Assembly: GCA_005884715.1 (NCBI GenBank)
Contig: VAZZ01000139.1
Coordinates: 1-23,563, forward strand
DNA: 23,563 bases
DNA from: Alphaproteobacteria bacterium
GTDB taxonomy: Bacteria > Pseudomonadota > Alphaproteobacteria > Rhizobiales > Aestuariivirgaceae
Direction: 5' to 3'
The stretch's first letter is position 1, and each line of letters opens with the position of its first letter. Under the pieces are notes generated by a model. That model was given only the letters and a program-made list of their open reading frames with translations, did no database searches and had not been told where the DNA came from. Below are positions 7,845 to 15,670 of the stretch, piece by piece. The position numbers and the translations under genes were made by a program.

Positions 7845-8533
7845 GCTTTGCTGCCGATATTGACGACAGGCCATTGACGCTGGCGCGCGAGCGCTTCGAA
7901 CGCATCTACAACACCATTCGCGACCGCATCTGTCTCATCGAATATGAGCCGGGTGCCCGCCTCGGCGAGGAGGAGCTGGCGCGCGAATTCGGCGTCTCGC
8001 GCACGCCGGTGCGCCGCGTTCTGGTCCGTCTCGAAGGCGAAGGCCTGCTGGAGAGCCGGCATGGCGTCGGTACTTTCGTCATCGATGTCGACCTCGAAGC
8101 ATTATTGCCGGTCTATCGCCTGAGAATGGAGCTCGCCGCCCTCATGGGCAAGCTCGACCCGCTGCCACGTAGCCCTGAGGATCTCGCCCGGGTGCGCGCC
8201 CTTCTTGGCCGCTGCGATCAGCTCATCGGTTCTCCCGATCCCAGGGCCTATGCCCGCCTCAACATGGATTTCTTCCATGAGCTCGCTGCGATGATCGGCA
8301 ATGGGCCCTTGCGCGAGATCTCCGAGCGGCTGTATTTCCTCACCAACCGGGTCTGGCTGCGCGCCGCGCCGCTGCTTGATCTCTCTGACGAAGTCGCGGT
8401 CTTCCGCCGCGAGGTGGCCGACATCCTCGCGGCCATGGAGCTCGGCGACTGGGAGAGCGTAGGCTATATCAGGCGCAGTCACATCGCCATGTGGGTGAGG
8501 CGCATGCAGCAATACCAGAAAGCACCGGAATGA
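7841..8533 (+). CDS. GntR-family transcriptional regulator, probable controller of the ectoine locus
   Basis: This 230-residue regulator has an N-terminal GntR winged helix-turn-helix at about 15-80, with LARERFERIYNTIRDRI, then GEEELAREFGVSRTPVRRVL and the wing ESRHGVGTFV. The C-terminal half is a helical effector domain resembling the FCD type (FadR/VanR branch), with FFHELAAMIGNGPLREISERL. It does not carry the aminotransferase domain of the MocR-type EnuR regulators described in many ectoine clusters, so it is a different regulator class. It overlaps ehuA and doeB by ATGA on both sides and is therefore made together with the transporter and the deacetylase. The TGTATACA-containing inverted repeat at 4684-4724 is the most likely operator. 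Ligand and sign of control are unknown; an ectoine catabolite acting as inducer is a guess. Confidence 0.85.
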   Translation: MSFAADIDDRPLTLARERFERIYNTIRDRICLIEYEPGARLGEEELAREFGVSRTPVRRVLVRLEGEGLLESRHGVGTFVIDVDLEALLPVYRLRMELAALMGKLDPLPRSPEDLARVRALLGRCDQLIGSPDPRAYARLNMDFFHELAAMIGNGPLREISERLYFLTNRVWLRAAPLLDLSDEVAVFRREVADILAAMELGDWESVGYIRRSHIAMWVRRMQQYQKAPE

Positions 8534-9522
8534 AGCCGAATCCGATCACCGCGACCGTCGATTTCGAGCGCGACGGTGTCCAGCATGGATTTTTGCGCCT
8601 GCCCTATAGCCGCGATGACAGCGCCTGGGGCTCGGTGATGATCCCGGTCACGGTAGCGAAGAACGGCGATGGGCCGACCGCCCTGCTCACCGGCGCCAAT
8701 CATGGCGATGAATATGAGGGCCCTGTCGCTCTGATGGAGCTGGCCTACCGGATCGATCCCAAGCTGCTGTCAGGCCGCGTCATCATCGTTCCCGCTCTGA
8801 ACTATCCCGCCTTCCGTGCGGGCACCCGCACATCGCCGATCGATCGCGGCAACATGAACCGGTCGTTCCCGGGCCGTCCCGACGGCACTGTCACCGAGAA
8901 GATCGCCGATTACTTCACTCGCATCCTCGTGCCGATGACGGATGTAGCCGTCGATATCCATGCCGGCGGGAAGACCCTCGATTTTCTTCCCTTCGCCTGC
9001 ATCCATCATCTGCCCGACAAGGCGCTCGAGAACCGCTGCCTTTCGGCGCTGGCTGCATTCTCCGCACCCTATTCCATGAAGCTGCTCGAGATCGACAGCG
9101 TCGGCATGTTCGACAACATGGTCGAGGAGAAGGGCAAGGTCTTTCTGTCGACCGAACTCGGCGGTGGCGGATCGTCTTCGGCGGCGTCCAATGCGATCGC
9201 CAAGCGCGGCTTGCGCAATGTGCTGATCCATTCCGGCATCATGAAGGGTGAGGTCGAGAAGAGACCATCGATTATGCTCGATATGCCCGATGGCGATTGC
9301 TTCACCTTCAGCGAGCATGACGGGTTGTTCGAGATCTGCGCCGATCTCGGTGCCGATGTGCGGAAGGGAGATATCCTCGCCAAGATCTGGCCCGCTGACC
9401 GCATGGGCGTTGCTCCCGTCGAATACAAGGCGAAGATGAACGGCCTTCTGACCGCTCGGCATTTCCCCGGCTTGATCAAGACCGGCGACTGCATGCTGGT
9501 GATCGCGGTGAGGGAGACGTAG
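8530..9522 (+). CDS. doeB: N-alpha-acetyl-diaminobutyrate deacetylase, AstE/AspA family (DoeB/EutE)
   Basis: This 330-residue zinc hydrolase belongs to the succinylglutamate desuccinylase/aspartoacylase family. The zinc ligands are visible as NHGDEYEG (H58, E61) and DIHAGG (H144). Arginine/asparagine substrate residues appear in DRGNMNRSFPG (105-115), and a family glutamate in STELGGGG (E209). The C-terminal half has the usual beta domain (GLFEICADLGADVRKGDILAKIW). In ectoine breakdown this enzyme removes the acetyl group from the DoeA product to give diaminobutyrate. The start ATG overlaps the GntR stop (ATGA). It ends the ehu operon, while its partner doeA sits in the opposite arm of the divergent locus. 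Family members with other acyl substrates exist, but the context makes DoeB the best name. Confidence 0.88.
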   Translation: MKPNPITATVDFERDGVQHGFLRLPYSRDDSAWGSVMIPVTVAKNGDGPTALLTGANHGDEYEGPVALMELAYRIDPKLLSGRVIIVPALNYPAFRAGTRTSPIDRGNMNRSFPGRPDGTVTEKIADYFTRILVPMTDVAVDIHAGGKTLDFLPFACIHHLPDKALENRCLSALAAFSAPYSMKLLEIDSVGMFDNMVEEKGKVFLSTELGGGGSSSAASNAIAKRGLRNVLIHSGIMKGEVEKRPSIMLDMPDGDCFTFSEHDGLFEICADLGADVRKGDILAKIWPADRMGVAPVEYKAKMNGLLTARHFPGLIKTGDCMLVIAVRET

Positions 9523-9540
9523 CCGCGCTCCCAAACATTC

Positions 9541-9660
9541 TCCTCCCCCCTGCGGAGGGTTAGGGGTGGCGGTCTGAGTGGCCTTCAACAGATGAATCGT
9601 CAAGACCGCTCAGACCCCACCCCGACCCTATGGGTCGACCCTCCCCGCGAGGGCAGGGGT
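9541..9660. repeat. Palindromic intergenic repeat element, possible bidirectional terminator
   Basis: A long imperfect inverted repeat of about 120 bp fills the gap between the convergent doeB and hydrolase genes. The left arm near 9556-9581 reads AGGGTTAGGGGTGGCGGTCTGAGTGG in sense. The right arm near 9606-9629 is its reverse complement with a few changes (CCGCTCAGACC, CCACCCCGACCCT). Outer GC-rich arms (CTGCGGAGGG and CCCTCCCCGCGAGGG) extend the pairing. The form resembles the dispersed palindromic units found in many rhizobial intergenic regions. Its RNA could fold from either direction. Confidence 0.7.
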
Positions 9661-9669
9661 AAACAGCAT

Positions 9670-10407
9670 CTACGCAAGATGGCAGCCGGGTTTGCGCCAC
9701 TGGTCCAGATACTCATCGATGAGTTGGCGGTAACGCGTGGGCCCGAAGCTCGGGAAATGCCCGCCATGCACCACACTCACCGGCAATGACCGGATACGCT
9801 CGAAGGTGGCCTGATAATCGCCGCGGTCGGAGTGATAGGCATCATCGATTAGGGGACCGTCATAGACGATATCGCCCGAGAGGAAGAGGCCGGTCTTGCG
9901 CTCGAAGAGGCCGACGCCGCCGGGCGAATGGCCAGGCGTATGAACCACTTCGAAACTGCGGTCGCCGAGATCGATCGTCTCGCCGTTTTCGAGCAGACGC
10001 TGCGCCGGCGCGGGTTGGATCCGGTAGCGCTCCGTCCGCCATCCGGCCGGCAAACGGTTGAACATCTCCTCTGTTGCATATCTGTCGGCCAGAGTGAGGT
10101 CATTGCGCGGATCGGCCAGGATGTCCGCTTCGGCCGAATGTACGGCGCGATGGTCGAATTCGTGATGGCAGCCAATGTGATCGAAATGGGTGTGGCTTGC
10201 GACGCAGAGGAGCGGGCGTTCCGTCACCAGCTTGACATGCTCACTCAGGCTGAAATGGCCGAGACCCGAATCGAACAGGAGATCGCGGTCGCGACCACGC
10301 ACATGCCACATATTGCAGCGATAGAAGGGCTTGATCCATGGCTCGTGGATGAGCGTGACATCATCCGCCATCCTGATCGTCTCATACCAATCCTCAGCCG
10401 CAATCAT
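9670..10407 (-). CDS. Metallo-beta-lactamase-fold hydrolase
   Basis: This 245-residue protein has the full MBL metal-binding set: SHTHFDHIG (H72, H74, D76, H77), TPGHSPGG (H160), SGDIVYDG (D179) and VVHGGHFPSFG (H214/H217). This predicts a cytoplasmic binuclear metal hydrolase of the broad glyoxalase II/lactonase-like group; no signal peptide is seen. It overlaps the stop of the upstream ABC ATPase gene by four bases (ATGA) and is the last gene of the polyamine-type importer operon. It therefore probably acts on the imported compound or a product of it. The substrate cannot be read from the sequence. It ends just before the palindromic repeat that separates it from doeB. Confidence 0.85.
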   Translation of the reverse strand: MIAAEDWYETIRMADDVTLIHEPWIKPFYRCNMWHVRGRDRDLLFDSGLGHFSLSEHVKLVTERPLLCVASHTHFDHIGCHHEFDHRAVHSAEADILADPRNDLTLADRYATEEMFNRLPAGWRTERYRIQPAPAQRLLENGETIDLGDRSFEVVHTPGHSPGGVGLFERKTGLFLSGDIVYDGPLIDDAYHSDRGDYQATFERIRSLPVSVVHGGHFPSFGPTRYRQLIDEYLDQWRKPGCHLA

Positions 10408-11447
10408 CTCGTCAGCACCAGCACATGCCTGGGATCGCAGGCGAAATCCATGACATCGCCCGGCTGGACGCCACTATCGGCCGGCAATCGCGCCAGCAAT
10501 GTCATCGCAGCATCCTTTTCAGGCTTCGCGGTGACGCGTTTGAAACTGCCCTGGAATACAACATCTGTGATCGCGGCCTTGCCGAGAGACAAAGGTTGGG
10601 CGCCGATGACAACATGCTCGGGCCGGATCGCAAGACTGACCGCCGTTCCTCCCGTAGCCGCTGTCGTTAGATGCCATCGCCCGAAAACGGTCTCGATTTC
10701 ATCGCGAGCGACAATGCGGCCGGAAAAGATCGTGCTTTCGCCCATGAAAGTGGCGCTGAACCGGCTCGAAGGCCTCGAATAGACGCGCTCGGCCGGACCC
10801 TCATCTTCGATGCGGCCCTGGCTCATCACCACGCAGTGATCGGCAAGCGCCATGGCCTCTTCCTGATCATGGGTGACATGAACGAAAGCGGTGCCGACCC
10901 GCTTCTGGATCGCCTTGAGCTCTTCCTGCATCTGCCGCCGGAGCTTGAGATCGAGCGCTCCCAGCGGTTCATCGAGGAGCAGGACCGAGGGCTCGACAAC
11001 GAGGGCGCGGGCGAGCGCTACGCGCTGGCGCTGGCCGCCCGAAAGCTGATGCGGCTTCTTGCCGGAGGCTTCCGGCAGGCCGACCAGTTTCAGCACCTCT
11101 TGCGCCCGCTTGTCACGTTCGGCTGAACCCACGCCCCGCATGCGCAGGCCAAAACCGACATTGCCGCCAACGGTCATGTGGGGAAACAGCGCGTAGTCCT
11201 GAAAGACCGTCGTCGTCGGCCGCTTGGCCGGCGCCATGCTGGTGCAATCCTCACCCTTGATCAGCACCTGACCGGCGCTCGGCTGAAGGAAACCGCCGAG
11301 GATCGACAGCAAGGTCGTCTTTCCTGAACCCGAAGGGCCGAGCAGGACCGTATAGCTTTCTGGCGCGATATTGAGCGAAACATCATCAAGCGCGCACATG
11401 CTGCCGAAATGCTGCGAGACATTCTTGACCTGGACGAGCGGCGTCAT
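10404..11447 (-). CDS. PotA-type ABC transporter ATP-binding protein
   Basis: This 347-residue ATPase is of the spermidine/putrescine (PotA/FbpC) branch. Motifs are Walker A LGPSGSGKTT at 36-45, the Q-loop TVFQDYALFPHMTV, the signature LSGGQRQRVALARAL, Walker B VLLLDEPLGALDLKLR, and VTHDQEEAMALAD. A C-terminal TOBE-like domain (about 240-347) includes LAIRPEHVVIG. The ATG at 11447 overlaps the upstream permease stop as ATGA. The frame is open further upstream, but that stretch lies inside the permease gene. It powers the two permeases encoded just upstream. The substrate may be a polyamine or another small organic cation or anion, as this family is broad. Confidence 0.9.
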   Translation of the reverse strand: MTPLVQVKNVSQHFGSMCALDDVSLNIAPESYTVLLGPSGSGKTTLLSILGGFLQPSAGQVLIKGEDCTSMAPAKRPTTTVFQDYALFPHMTVGGNVGFGLRMRGVGSAERDKRAQEVLKLVGLPEASGKKPHQLSGGQRQRVALARALVVEPSVLLLDEPLGALDLKLRRQMQEELKAIQKRVGTAFVHVTHDQEEAMALADHCVVMSQGRIEDEGPAERVYSRPSSRFSATFMGESTIFSGRIVARDEIETVFGRWHLTTAATGGTAVSLAIRPEHVVIGAQPLSLGKAAITDVVFQGSFKRVTAKPEKDAAMTLLARLPADSGVQPGDVMDFACDPRHVLVLTR

Positions 11448-12232
11448 GATCTGGGCTTTCGGAAGAGAGCAAGTTCGAAAAGCAAGACGAAGGCGATGGA
11501 GACCAGGAACACCAGCGATCCGATGGCATTGGTCTTGGGGTTGAGGCCGGAGCGCAGGAGATTCCAGATCTCGACCGGCAAAGTGGTGTCGAAGCGGGTG
11601 AGCAGGAAGGAGATGACGAATTCGTCCCAGGAAAAGGTCATCGACAGGAAGAAGCTCGCGAATAGCGCCGGCCATAGCATCGGCGCGGTGACGAGCAAAA
11701 GCACTTGCCATTCCCTGGCACCTAGATCGCGCGCGGCGCGTTCGATATTGGCCTGATGCTCGCCCATCTGGCTGTAGAGGATGGCGAAGCAGAGCGGCAG
11801 GTTGATCACCACATGGCCGATACCGGCGGCGGTGAGCGATTTTGGGAAACCGAGGCCGTTGAAGAGCACGAGCAGCCCCATGCCGATGATGAGATAGCTC
11901 ACCGTGAGCGGCAGAGTGATGAGACCGCGCAAGACCGCCGAAGCCGGAACCCGGAAACGGGCAAATCCCCAGGCAGCAAGGAAGCCGAGCAGTGTCGCCA
12001 TCGCCGATGAAATGACCGCGACGAACAGTGAATTGGGGAGCGCCGAGGTGAGCCTGTCATCCGAGAGCACGGCCTGATACCAGCGCAATGACGGCCCGGT
12101 GAAAGGCGGGATCGGAAACAATGTCGCCTGGAAGGAGAACAGCACCAGGGTTGCGACCGGCAGGAAGATGAAGCCGTAAATAAGGATGGCATAGATGCTG
12201 GTAGCAAGCCGGATCCCGCTGCGCATGGTCAT
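11444..12232 (-). CDS. PotC-type ABC transporter permease
   Basis: This 262-residue inner-membrane permease has about six hydrophobic segments (near 12-32, 65-92, 100-125, 133-150, 185-205 and 232-255). The cytoplasmic EAA-type loop reads ERAARDLGAREWQVLLLVTA, and after it PMLWPALFASFFLSMTFSWDEF, as in PotC/YdcV proteins. The start at 12232 overlaps the upstream permease stop by ATGA; an ATG two codons in is the alternative. It is the third gene of a five-gene minus-strand operon (binding protein, two permeases, ATPase, hydrolase) and should pair with the upstream PotB-type subunit. Intact, with normal length. Confidence 0.9.
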   Translation of the reverse strand: MTMRSGIRLATSIYAILIYGFIFLPVATLVLFSFQATLFPIPPFTGPSLRWYQAVLSDDRLTSALPNSLFVAVISSAMATLLGFLAAWGFARFRVPASAVLRGLITLPLTVSYLIIGMGLLVLFNGLGFPKSLTAAGIGHVVINLPLCFAILYSQMGEHQANIERAARDLGAREWQVLLLVTAPMLWPALFASFFLSMTFSWDEFVISFLLTRFDTTLPVEIWNLLRSGLNPKTNAIGSLVFLVSIAFVLLFELALFRKPRS

Positions 12233-13083
12233 GCCCGTTCGATCTTGAGCCAGCGGGCTGAAGCCAGATAGGCCATCGTCACCACCGCCATGAGCAGAAT
12301 GGAGAGGGCCGAAGCGAGCGGGAAATCGCCGCGTCTTCCAATCTGCAGCATGATGAGCTGCGGCATCAGCAGCTCATTATTGCCGCCGAGGATCTGCGGC
12401 GTGATGTAGTCGCCGATCGCCAGCACGAAAGTGAGGAAGGCACCGACCATGATGCCGGGAAAAGTGAGCGGCAGGATGACATGCAGGAAAGTACTCACCG
12501 GACCGGCGCCGAGATCGGCGGCGGCCTTGCGATAGCTCGGGCTCAATTGCTTCAGATTGGCGAAGATGGTGAGCGTCAGCAGCATAACGAAGAAATGCAC
12601 GAAGCCCACAACCGTGGCGAAGCGCGTATTGGCGAGCTGGATGGGCTCGGCAATGAGGCCCAATTGCAACAGCGTGTTGTTGACGACACCCTTTTCGGCC
12701 AGCACCAGGAGCCAGCTATAGGAACGCACCACGTAAGAAGTCCAGAACGGCAGCACCGCCAGGATCAGTGCCAGTCTTTGCCACTTTTCGGGGATCTGCT
12801 CGGCGAGGATCCAGGCAAAGGGATAGGCGAGCAGGATCGAGATGACTGTCACGATCAAGGTGACTTCGAGCGAGTTCACCAGAGCCTGATAATAGCTCGG
12901 ATTGCTGAAGAACTGCTGGTAATTGGCGAAGGAGAAGCCGCCGCCCTCATGCAAGGTAAGGCTCACCACCGCCATGGCGATGAAGGGGGCGGCAAAGAAA
13001 GCGAGCGTCCACAGCACGGCCGGGCTCACCACCAGCCAAGGAAGCAGGCCACCAAATGTGGAGCCGCGCGCTTTCTCCGTCAT
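12229..13083 (-). CDS. PotB-type ABC transporter permease
   Basis: This 284-residue inner-membrane protein has six or so hydrophobic segments. An N-terminal one (PWLVVSPAVLWTLAFFAAPF) lies near 15-35. The EAA-type loop is YRKAAADLGAGPVSTFLHVI followed by LPLTFPGIMVGAFLTFVLAIGDYITPQILGG split across a membrane segment, typical of PotB/YdcU permeases. It starts 42 bases after the broken binding-protein gene and overlaps the PotC-type gene by four bases. It would form the channel with that partner. No damage is visible. The substrate is not known. Confidence 0.9.
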   Translation of the reverse strand: MTEKARGSTFGGLLPWLVVSPAVLWTLAFFAAPFIAMAVVSLTLHEGGGFSFANYQQFFSNPSYYQALVNSLEVTLIVTVISILLAYPFAWILAEQIPEKWQRLALILAVLPFWTSYVVRSYSWLLVLAEKGVVNNTLLQLGLIAEPIQLANTRFATVVGFVHFFVMLLTLTIFANLKQLSPSYRKAAADLGAGPVSTFLHVILPLTFPGIMVGAFLTFVLAIGDYITPQILGGNNELLMPQLIMLQIGRRGDFPLASALSILLMAVVTMAYLASARWLKIERA

Positions 13084-13125
13084 TGCGGCACTCTCGGAAC
13101 GAAAGCAGGTATTGAAGGTTGAAGC

Positions 13126-14182
13126 CTACTGCGCCTGCAGCATTTCGGTCCACACATCCTGCATCTTCTTGTCGAGCTTCTCATCCGGAGCCGGATAGAG
13201 CTGGGCGCGCGCAAGGAAGTCCGGCTGCTCGTCGAAGCGCAGCACCTTCTTCTGGTCATCACTCAGCGCCGCCTTCTTGTTGGCGGGCATGCCCCAATAG
13301 CAGGACGATGTCGCCAGCCGAGCCTGGCCTTCCGGGCTCAGCACATATTGGATGAATTTCAGCGCCGCATCCTTCTTCTGGCTGGCCGACAGCATCGCCA
13401 GCGACTGCGACCATAGGATGCCGCCTTCCTTCGGTATGGAAAAATCGAGTGCCGGATTCTCCTTGGAAAGGCCGGCCGTGACCCATTCGCCGCCGCCGAC
13501 CAGGATATCGACTTCGCCGGTGGCCAGCGCCGTCTGGCTGGCGGTGACTTCACCGACGAGCTTGGCATTGGCCTTCATCTTGAGAAGGACCTCCTTGATC
13601 GCCGGCAGGTCGGCCTCGGTGAGCTCTGCCGTCTTCTTGCCGGCAGCGAGCGCCGCCATGCCCATTACCGGCAGGTAATAATCGTAAATGGCGATGCGGC
13701 CCTTGTATTTGTCGCTAACCAGCGACTGCAAGGTCTGCATGTCATTGGGATCGACCTTGGTCTTGTTGAAGCCGATGGTGTTGTAGCCGAATTTCTCGGT
13801 GATGCCGTAGCGCTTGCCGTCGATCTTGGTGAATTGATCGAGCATCACTTCCGGATAGAGATCGCCGAAAGGCAGCTTGTCTTCCGGCAGCGGCTCGAAC
13901 AGACCCTTGTCAACGCCACGGCGTATGTCGATCGAATCGATCACCATGACGTCCCATTCGCCGGGCTGCGACTGCGGCGCCGGTCCCTTCGAATTCCTTC
14001 ACATTCACCTTGATCCCGGTCGCATCCTCGAAGGGTTTAAGGAGATTGGGATCGGAATGATCGCACCAGACCAGCGCATTGAGATCCTCCGCCAAAGCGG
14101 GTGAAAGGGCGAGGCCGATGAGCGCCGTTGCCGACAAAGCGAGCTTGCGCAAGCCGAGCTTGAATCTTGAAAGAGATTTCAT
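13126..14182 (-). pseudogene. PotD-type ABC substrate-binding protein, frameshifted by a small deletion
   Basis: This is a periplasmic solute-binding protein of the spermidine/putrescine type. The ATG at 14182 follows GGGAGGA. A Sec signal peptide (KLALSATALIGLALSPALA) precedes NALVWCDHSDPNLLKPFED. The frame is right for 69 codons, to KEFEGTGA at 13976. The family sequence then resumes in another frame at 13974 with QSQPGEWDVMVIDSIDIR and runs to the stop at 13126. Homologous proteins have about six residues between these blocks. Losing 17 bp there fits the frame, and restoring it would give about 357 residues. As written, translation leaves the frame and stops near 13910. Everything after the lesion looks well conserved, so the event is recent or technical. 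It heads the importer operon and is divergent from a TetR gene. Confidence 0.82.
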
Positions 14183-14217
14183 TGCTGGTCCTCCCTGATT
14201 TTTCTGTTCTGGGATAA

Positions 14218-14254
14218 AAAATGAACCTTTTCTAAAATTGAGTCAATTCTAAAA
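14218..14254. promoter_or_regulatory. Divergent promoter/operator between the potD-like gene and tetR
   Basis: The 13-bp palindrome AATTGAGTCAATT lies at 14236-14248, with the direct repeat TTCTAAAA at 14230-14237 and 14247-14254, a 17-bp period. On the minus strand the palindrome contains TTGACT (plus-strand 14241-14246). With a 17-bp spacer this leads to CATTTT (plus-strand 14218-14223), a fair sigma70 promoter for the importer operon. The palindrome over the -35 box is a natural site for the divergent TetR protein. Binding is inferred, not shown. Confidence 0.5.
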
Positions 14255-14272
14255 ATATGCCAGGATGGACGG

Positions 14273-14914
14273 ATGACAGGGTTGAGAGCACGCCAGAAGG
14301 CCGACCGGCACCAGAGGATTTTGCAGGCCGCGTCAGAGCTTTTCCGAAAATCGGGCTATGAGGGCGCCAAGATCGAGGCTATCGCCGCCATGGCCGAGGT
14401 CTCGATTGGCACGATCTACAACTACTACCAGAACAAGGGCGATCTGCTGGTCGCCATCGTCGCCATGGAAGTGAACGAGGTGCTGAATGCCGGCCGCAAG
14501 GTCATCGACAATCCGCCGGCCAATGTGGCGAAAGCGGTCGACCGGCTCGTCATCAGCTATATCGAGCATTCGCTCGTCTATCTGAGCAAGGAAATGTGGC
14601 GCCAGGCGATGGCGATCTCGACGCAGCAGCCGGAAAGCCCCTTCGGCAAGACTTATTCCGGCCTCGACCGTGCCTTGACCGACCAGACCTGCATCCTCAT
14701 CGGGCGGCTGCAGAAGCTCGGCCATATCCGTGAGGACATCGATGCCAGAAGCGTCGGCGAGATGATCTTCAACAACACCAATATGATGTTCGCTTTGTTC
14801 GTGAAGAGCGAAGACATGACGATCGCCGAATTGCGCGCCGCGATCCGGCGACAGAACCGGCTGCTGCTCGAGGCCGCCGCGAGCAACGCTACATCACCGA
14901 ATATCGGTCAATGA
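14273..14914 (+). CDS. TetR/AcrR-family transcriptional regulator
   Basis: This 213-residue regulator has an N-terminal TetR DNA-binding domain: RILQAASELFRKSGYEGAKI at about 15-34, and the helix-turn-helix IEAIAAMAEVSIGTIYNYYQNKGDLL at about 34-59, split here only by description. The rest is an all-helical ligand and dimer domain. It is divergent from the PotD-type importer operon with a 90-bp shared upstream region that carries a palindrome over the importer's -35 box, so it probably represses that operon and perhaps itself. An AGGA at 14262-14265 serves as Shine-Dalgarno. The 3' end overlaps the convergent SnoaL-like gene by 26 bases. The inducer is unknown; the transported compound is the simplest guess. 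Confidence 0.88.
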   Translation: MTGLRARQKADRHQRILQAASELFRKSGYEGAKIEAIAAMAEVSIGTIYNYYQNKGDLLVAIVAMEVNEVLNAGRKVIDNPPANVAKAVDRLVISYIEHSLVYLSKEMWRQAMAISTQQPESPFGKTYSGLDRALTDQTCILIGRLQKLGHIREDIDARSVGEMIFNNTNMMFALFVKSEDMTIAELRAAIRRQNRLLLEAAASNATSPNIGQ

Positions 14915-15248
14915 TCCAGAGCCACGTGCCGTCGCTTTGCCGACGAGCGACTTCGGCCGTAACGCTACCATCGGGAAGCTGAGTTGAGGTCAGCGCAATG
15001 TCGCCGTTGATGACGGCCGGGCTCTGTTTTCCCTTGGCGAATTTCCGGCCCTTTGCGATGCCATCCACATAGAGCGCCCGGATGGCGTCATGGCCGATCG
15101 TAAATGGTCCCTCACCGCTGTCGACGATGGCATCCGGCTCAAACAGGGCCACCATTCCCTCCACATCACCGGCCCATTGCCGGATAATCAGCAGCCGCTC
15201 GAGATTCTGGGGATCACGTGCCGGCTCACGGGTCATTTGATCGTTCAT
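14889..15248 (-). CDS. SnoaL-like/DUF4440-type NTF2-fold protein
   Basis: This small protein of 119 residues matches the general plan of the SnoaL-like NTF2 fold. It has an N-terminal helix (NLERLLIIRQWAGDVEGMVALFEPDAIV), a turn with GEGPFTIGHDAIRALYVDGI, then C-terminal strands ending DGTWLWIIDRYSV. The phrase RQSDGTWLWIIDRYS is typical of DUF4440-like members. The start ATG follows AGGAG closely. It is convergent with tetR and overlaps its 3' end by 26 bases. Proteins of this fold are enzymes (isomerases, cyclases) or ligand-binding proteins; nothing here decides which. No signal peptide is seen. Confidence 0.75.
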   Translation of the reverse strand: MNDQMTREPARDPQNLERLLIIRQWAGDVEGMVALFEPDAIVDSGEGPFTIGHDAIRALYVDGIAKGRKFAKGKQSPAVINGDIALTSTQLPDGSVTAEVARRQSDGTWLWIIDRYSVM

Positions 15249-15670
15249 TTAGACACTCCTGCAACGAAAGTCGGAAACTCTATACGAAGCGCTTTCAATG
15301 GGAAACACGACCCCCATAGTCCGACTGACACAAAGTCATCAGATGATTGCCCTGGATAGCCGCGATTTGAGAAATGCGCGCCCGGAGGGGCCTCAAATCT
15401 TGGGATAGCGCAGCTTGAGGCCCGGCACCGTCATCGGCGCCTTGTGCAACGACCACCCGCACCTTCTGCGCTTCATGGCCTTGGGCATAGGTCGTAACGA
15501 CATGTAATCACGCCCTCAGGCCCCGTTAGCGCGGTTGATTCTGCCGGACGGGCCAGGCCCATGACGTGGAAACGTTAAGATTATTAAGGCGAACCAGGGG
15601 CTTGGCGGTATCCTTATTTTAATCATATTCCCCCTTAATGAGTGTAAGGATGGCGGAGAGGATCTGGCTA
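15249..15670. other. Intergenic stretch with no supported gene
   Basis: About 420 bases lie between the divergent SnoaL-like and transglycosylase genes. The right part (15571-15640) is AT-rich with repeated ATTAAGG-like words and may hold the transglycosylase promoter, but no clean -35/-10 pair stands out. On the minus strand a 27-codon frame ends at 15393 with the protein-like tail VPGLKLRYPKI, possibly the remnant of a lost gene. I cannot identify it. Confidence 0.4.

Noticed and set aside
6957..7874. 305-residue minus-strand frame opposite ehuA
   Set aside because: It mirrors the ABC ATPase codons and has no independent motif or start signal.
12481..13122. 213-residue plus-strand frame opposite the PotB-type permease
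   Set aside because: It is the antisense of a clear membrane protein gene and shows only charged low-complexity residues.
15393..15476. 27-codon minus-strand frame ending VPGLKLRYPKI
   Set aside because: It looks like the tail of a lost gene, but it is too short to identify and has no ribosome site.
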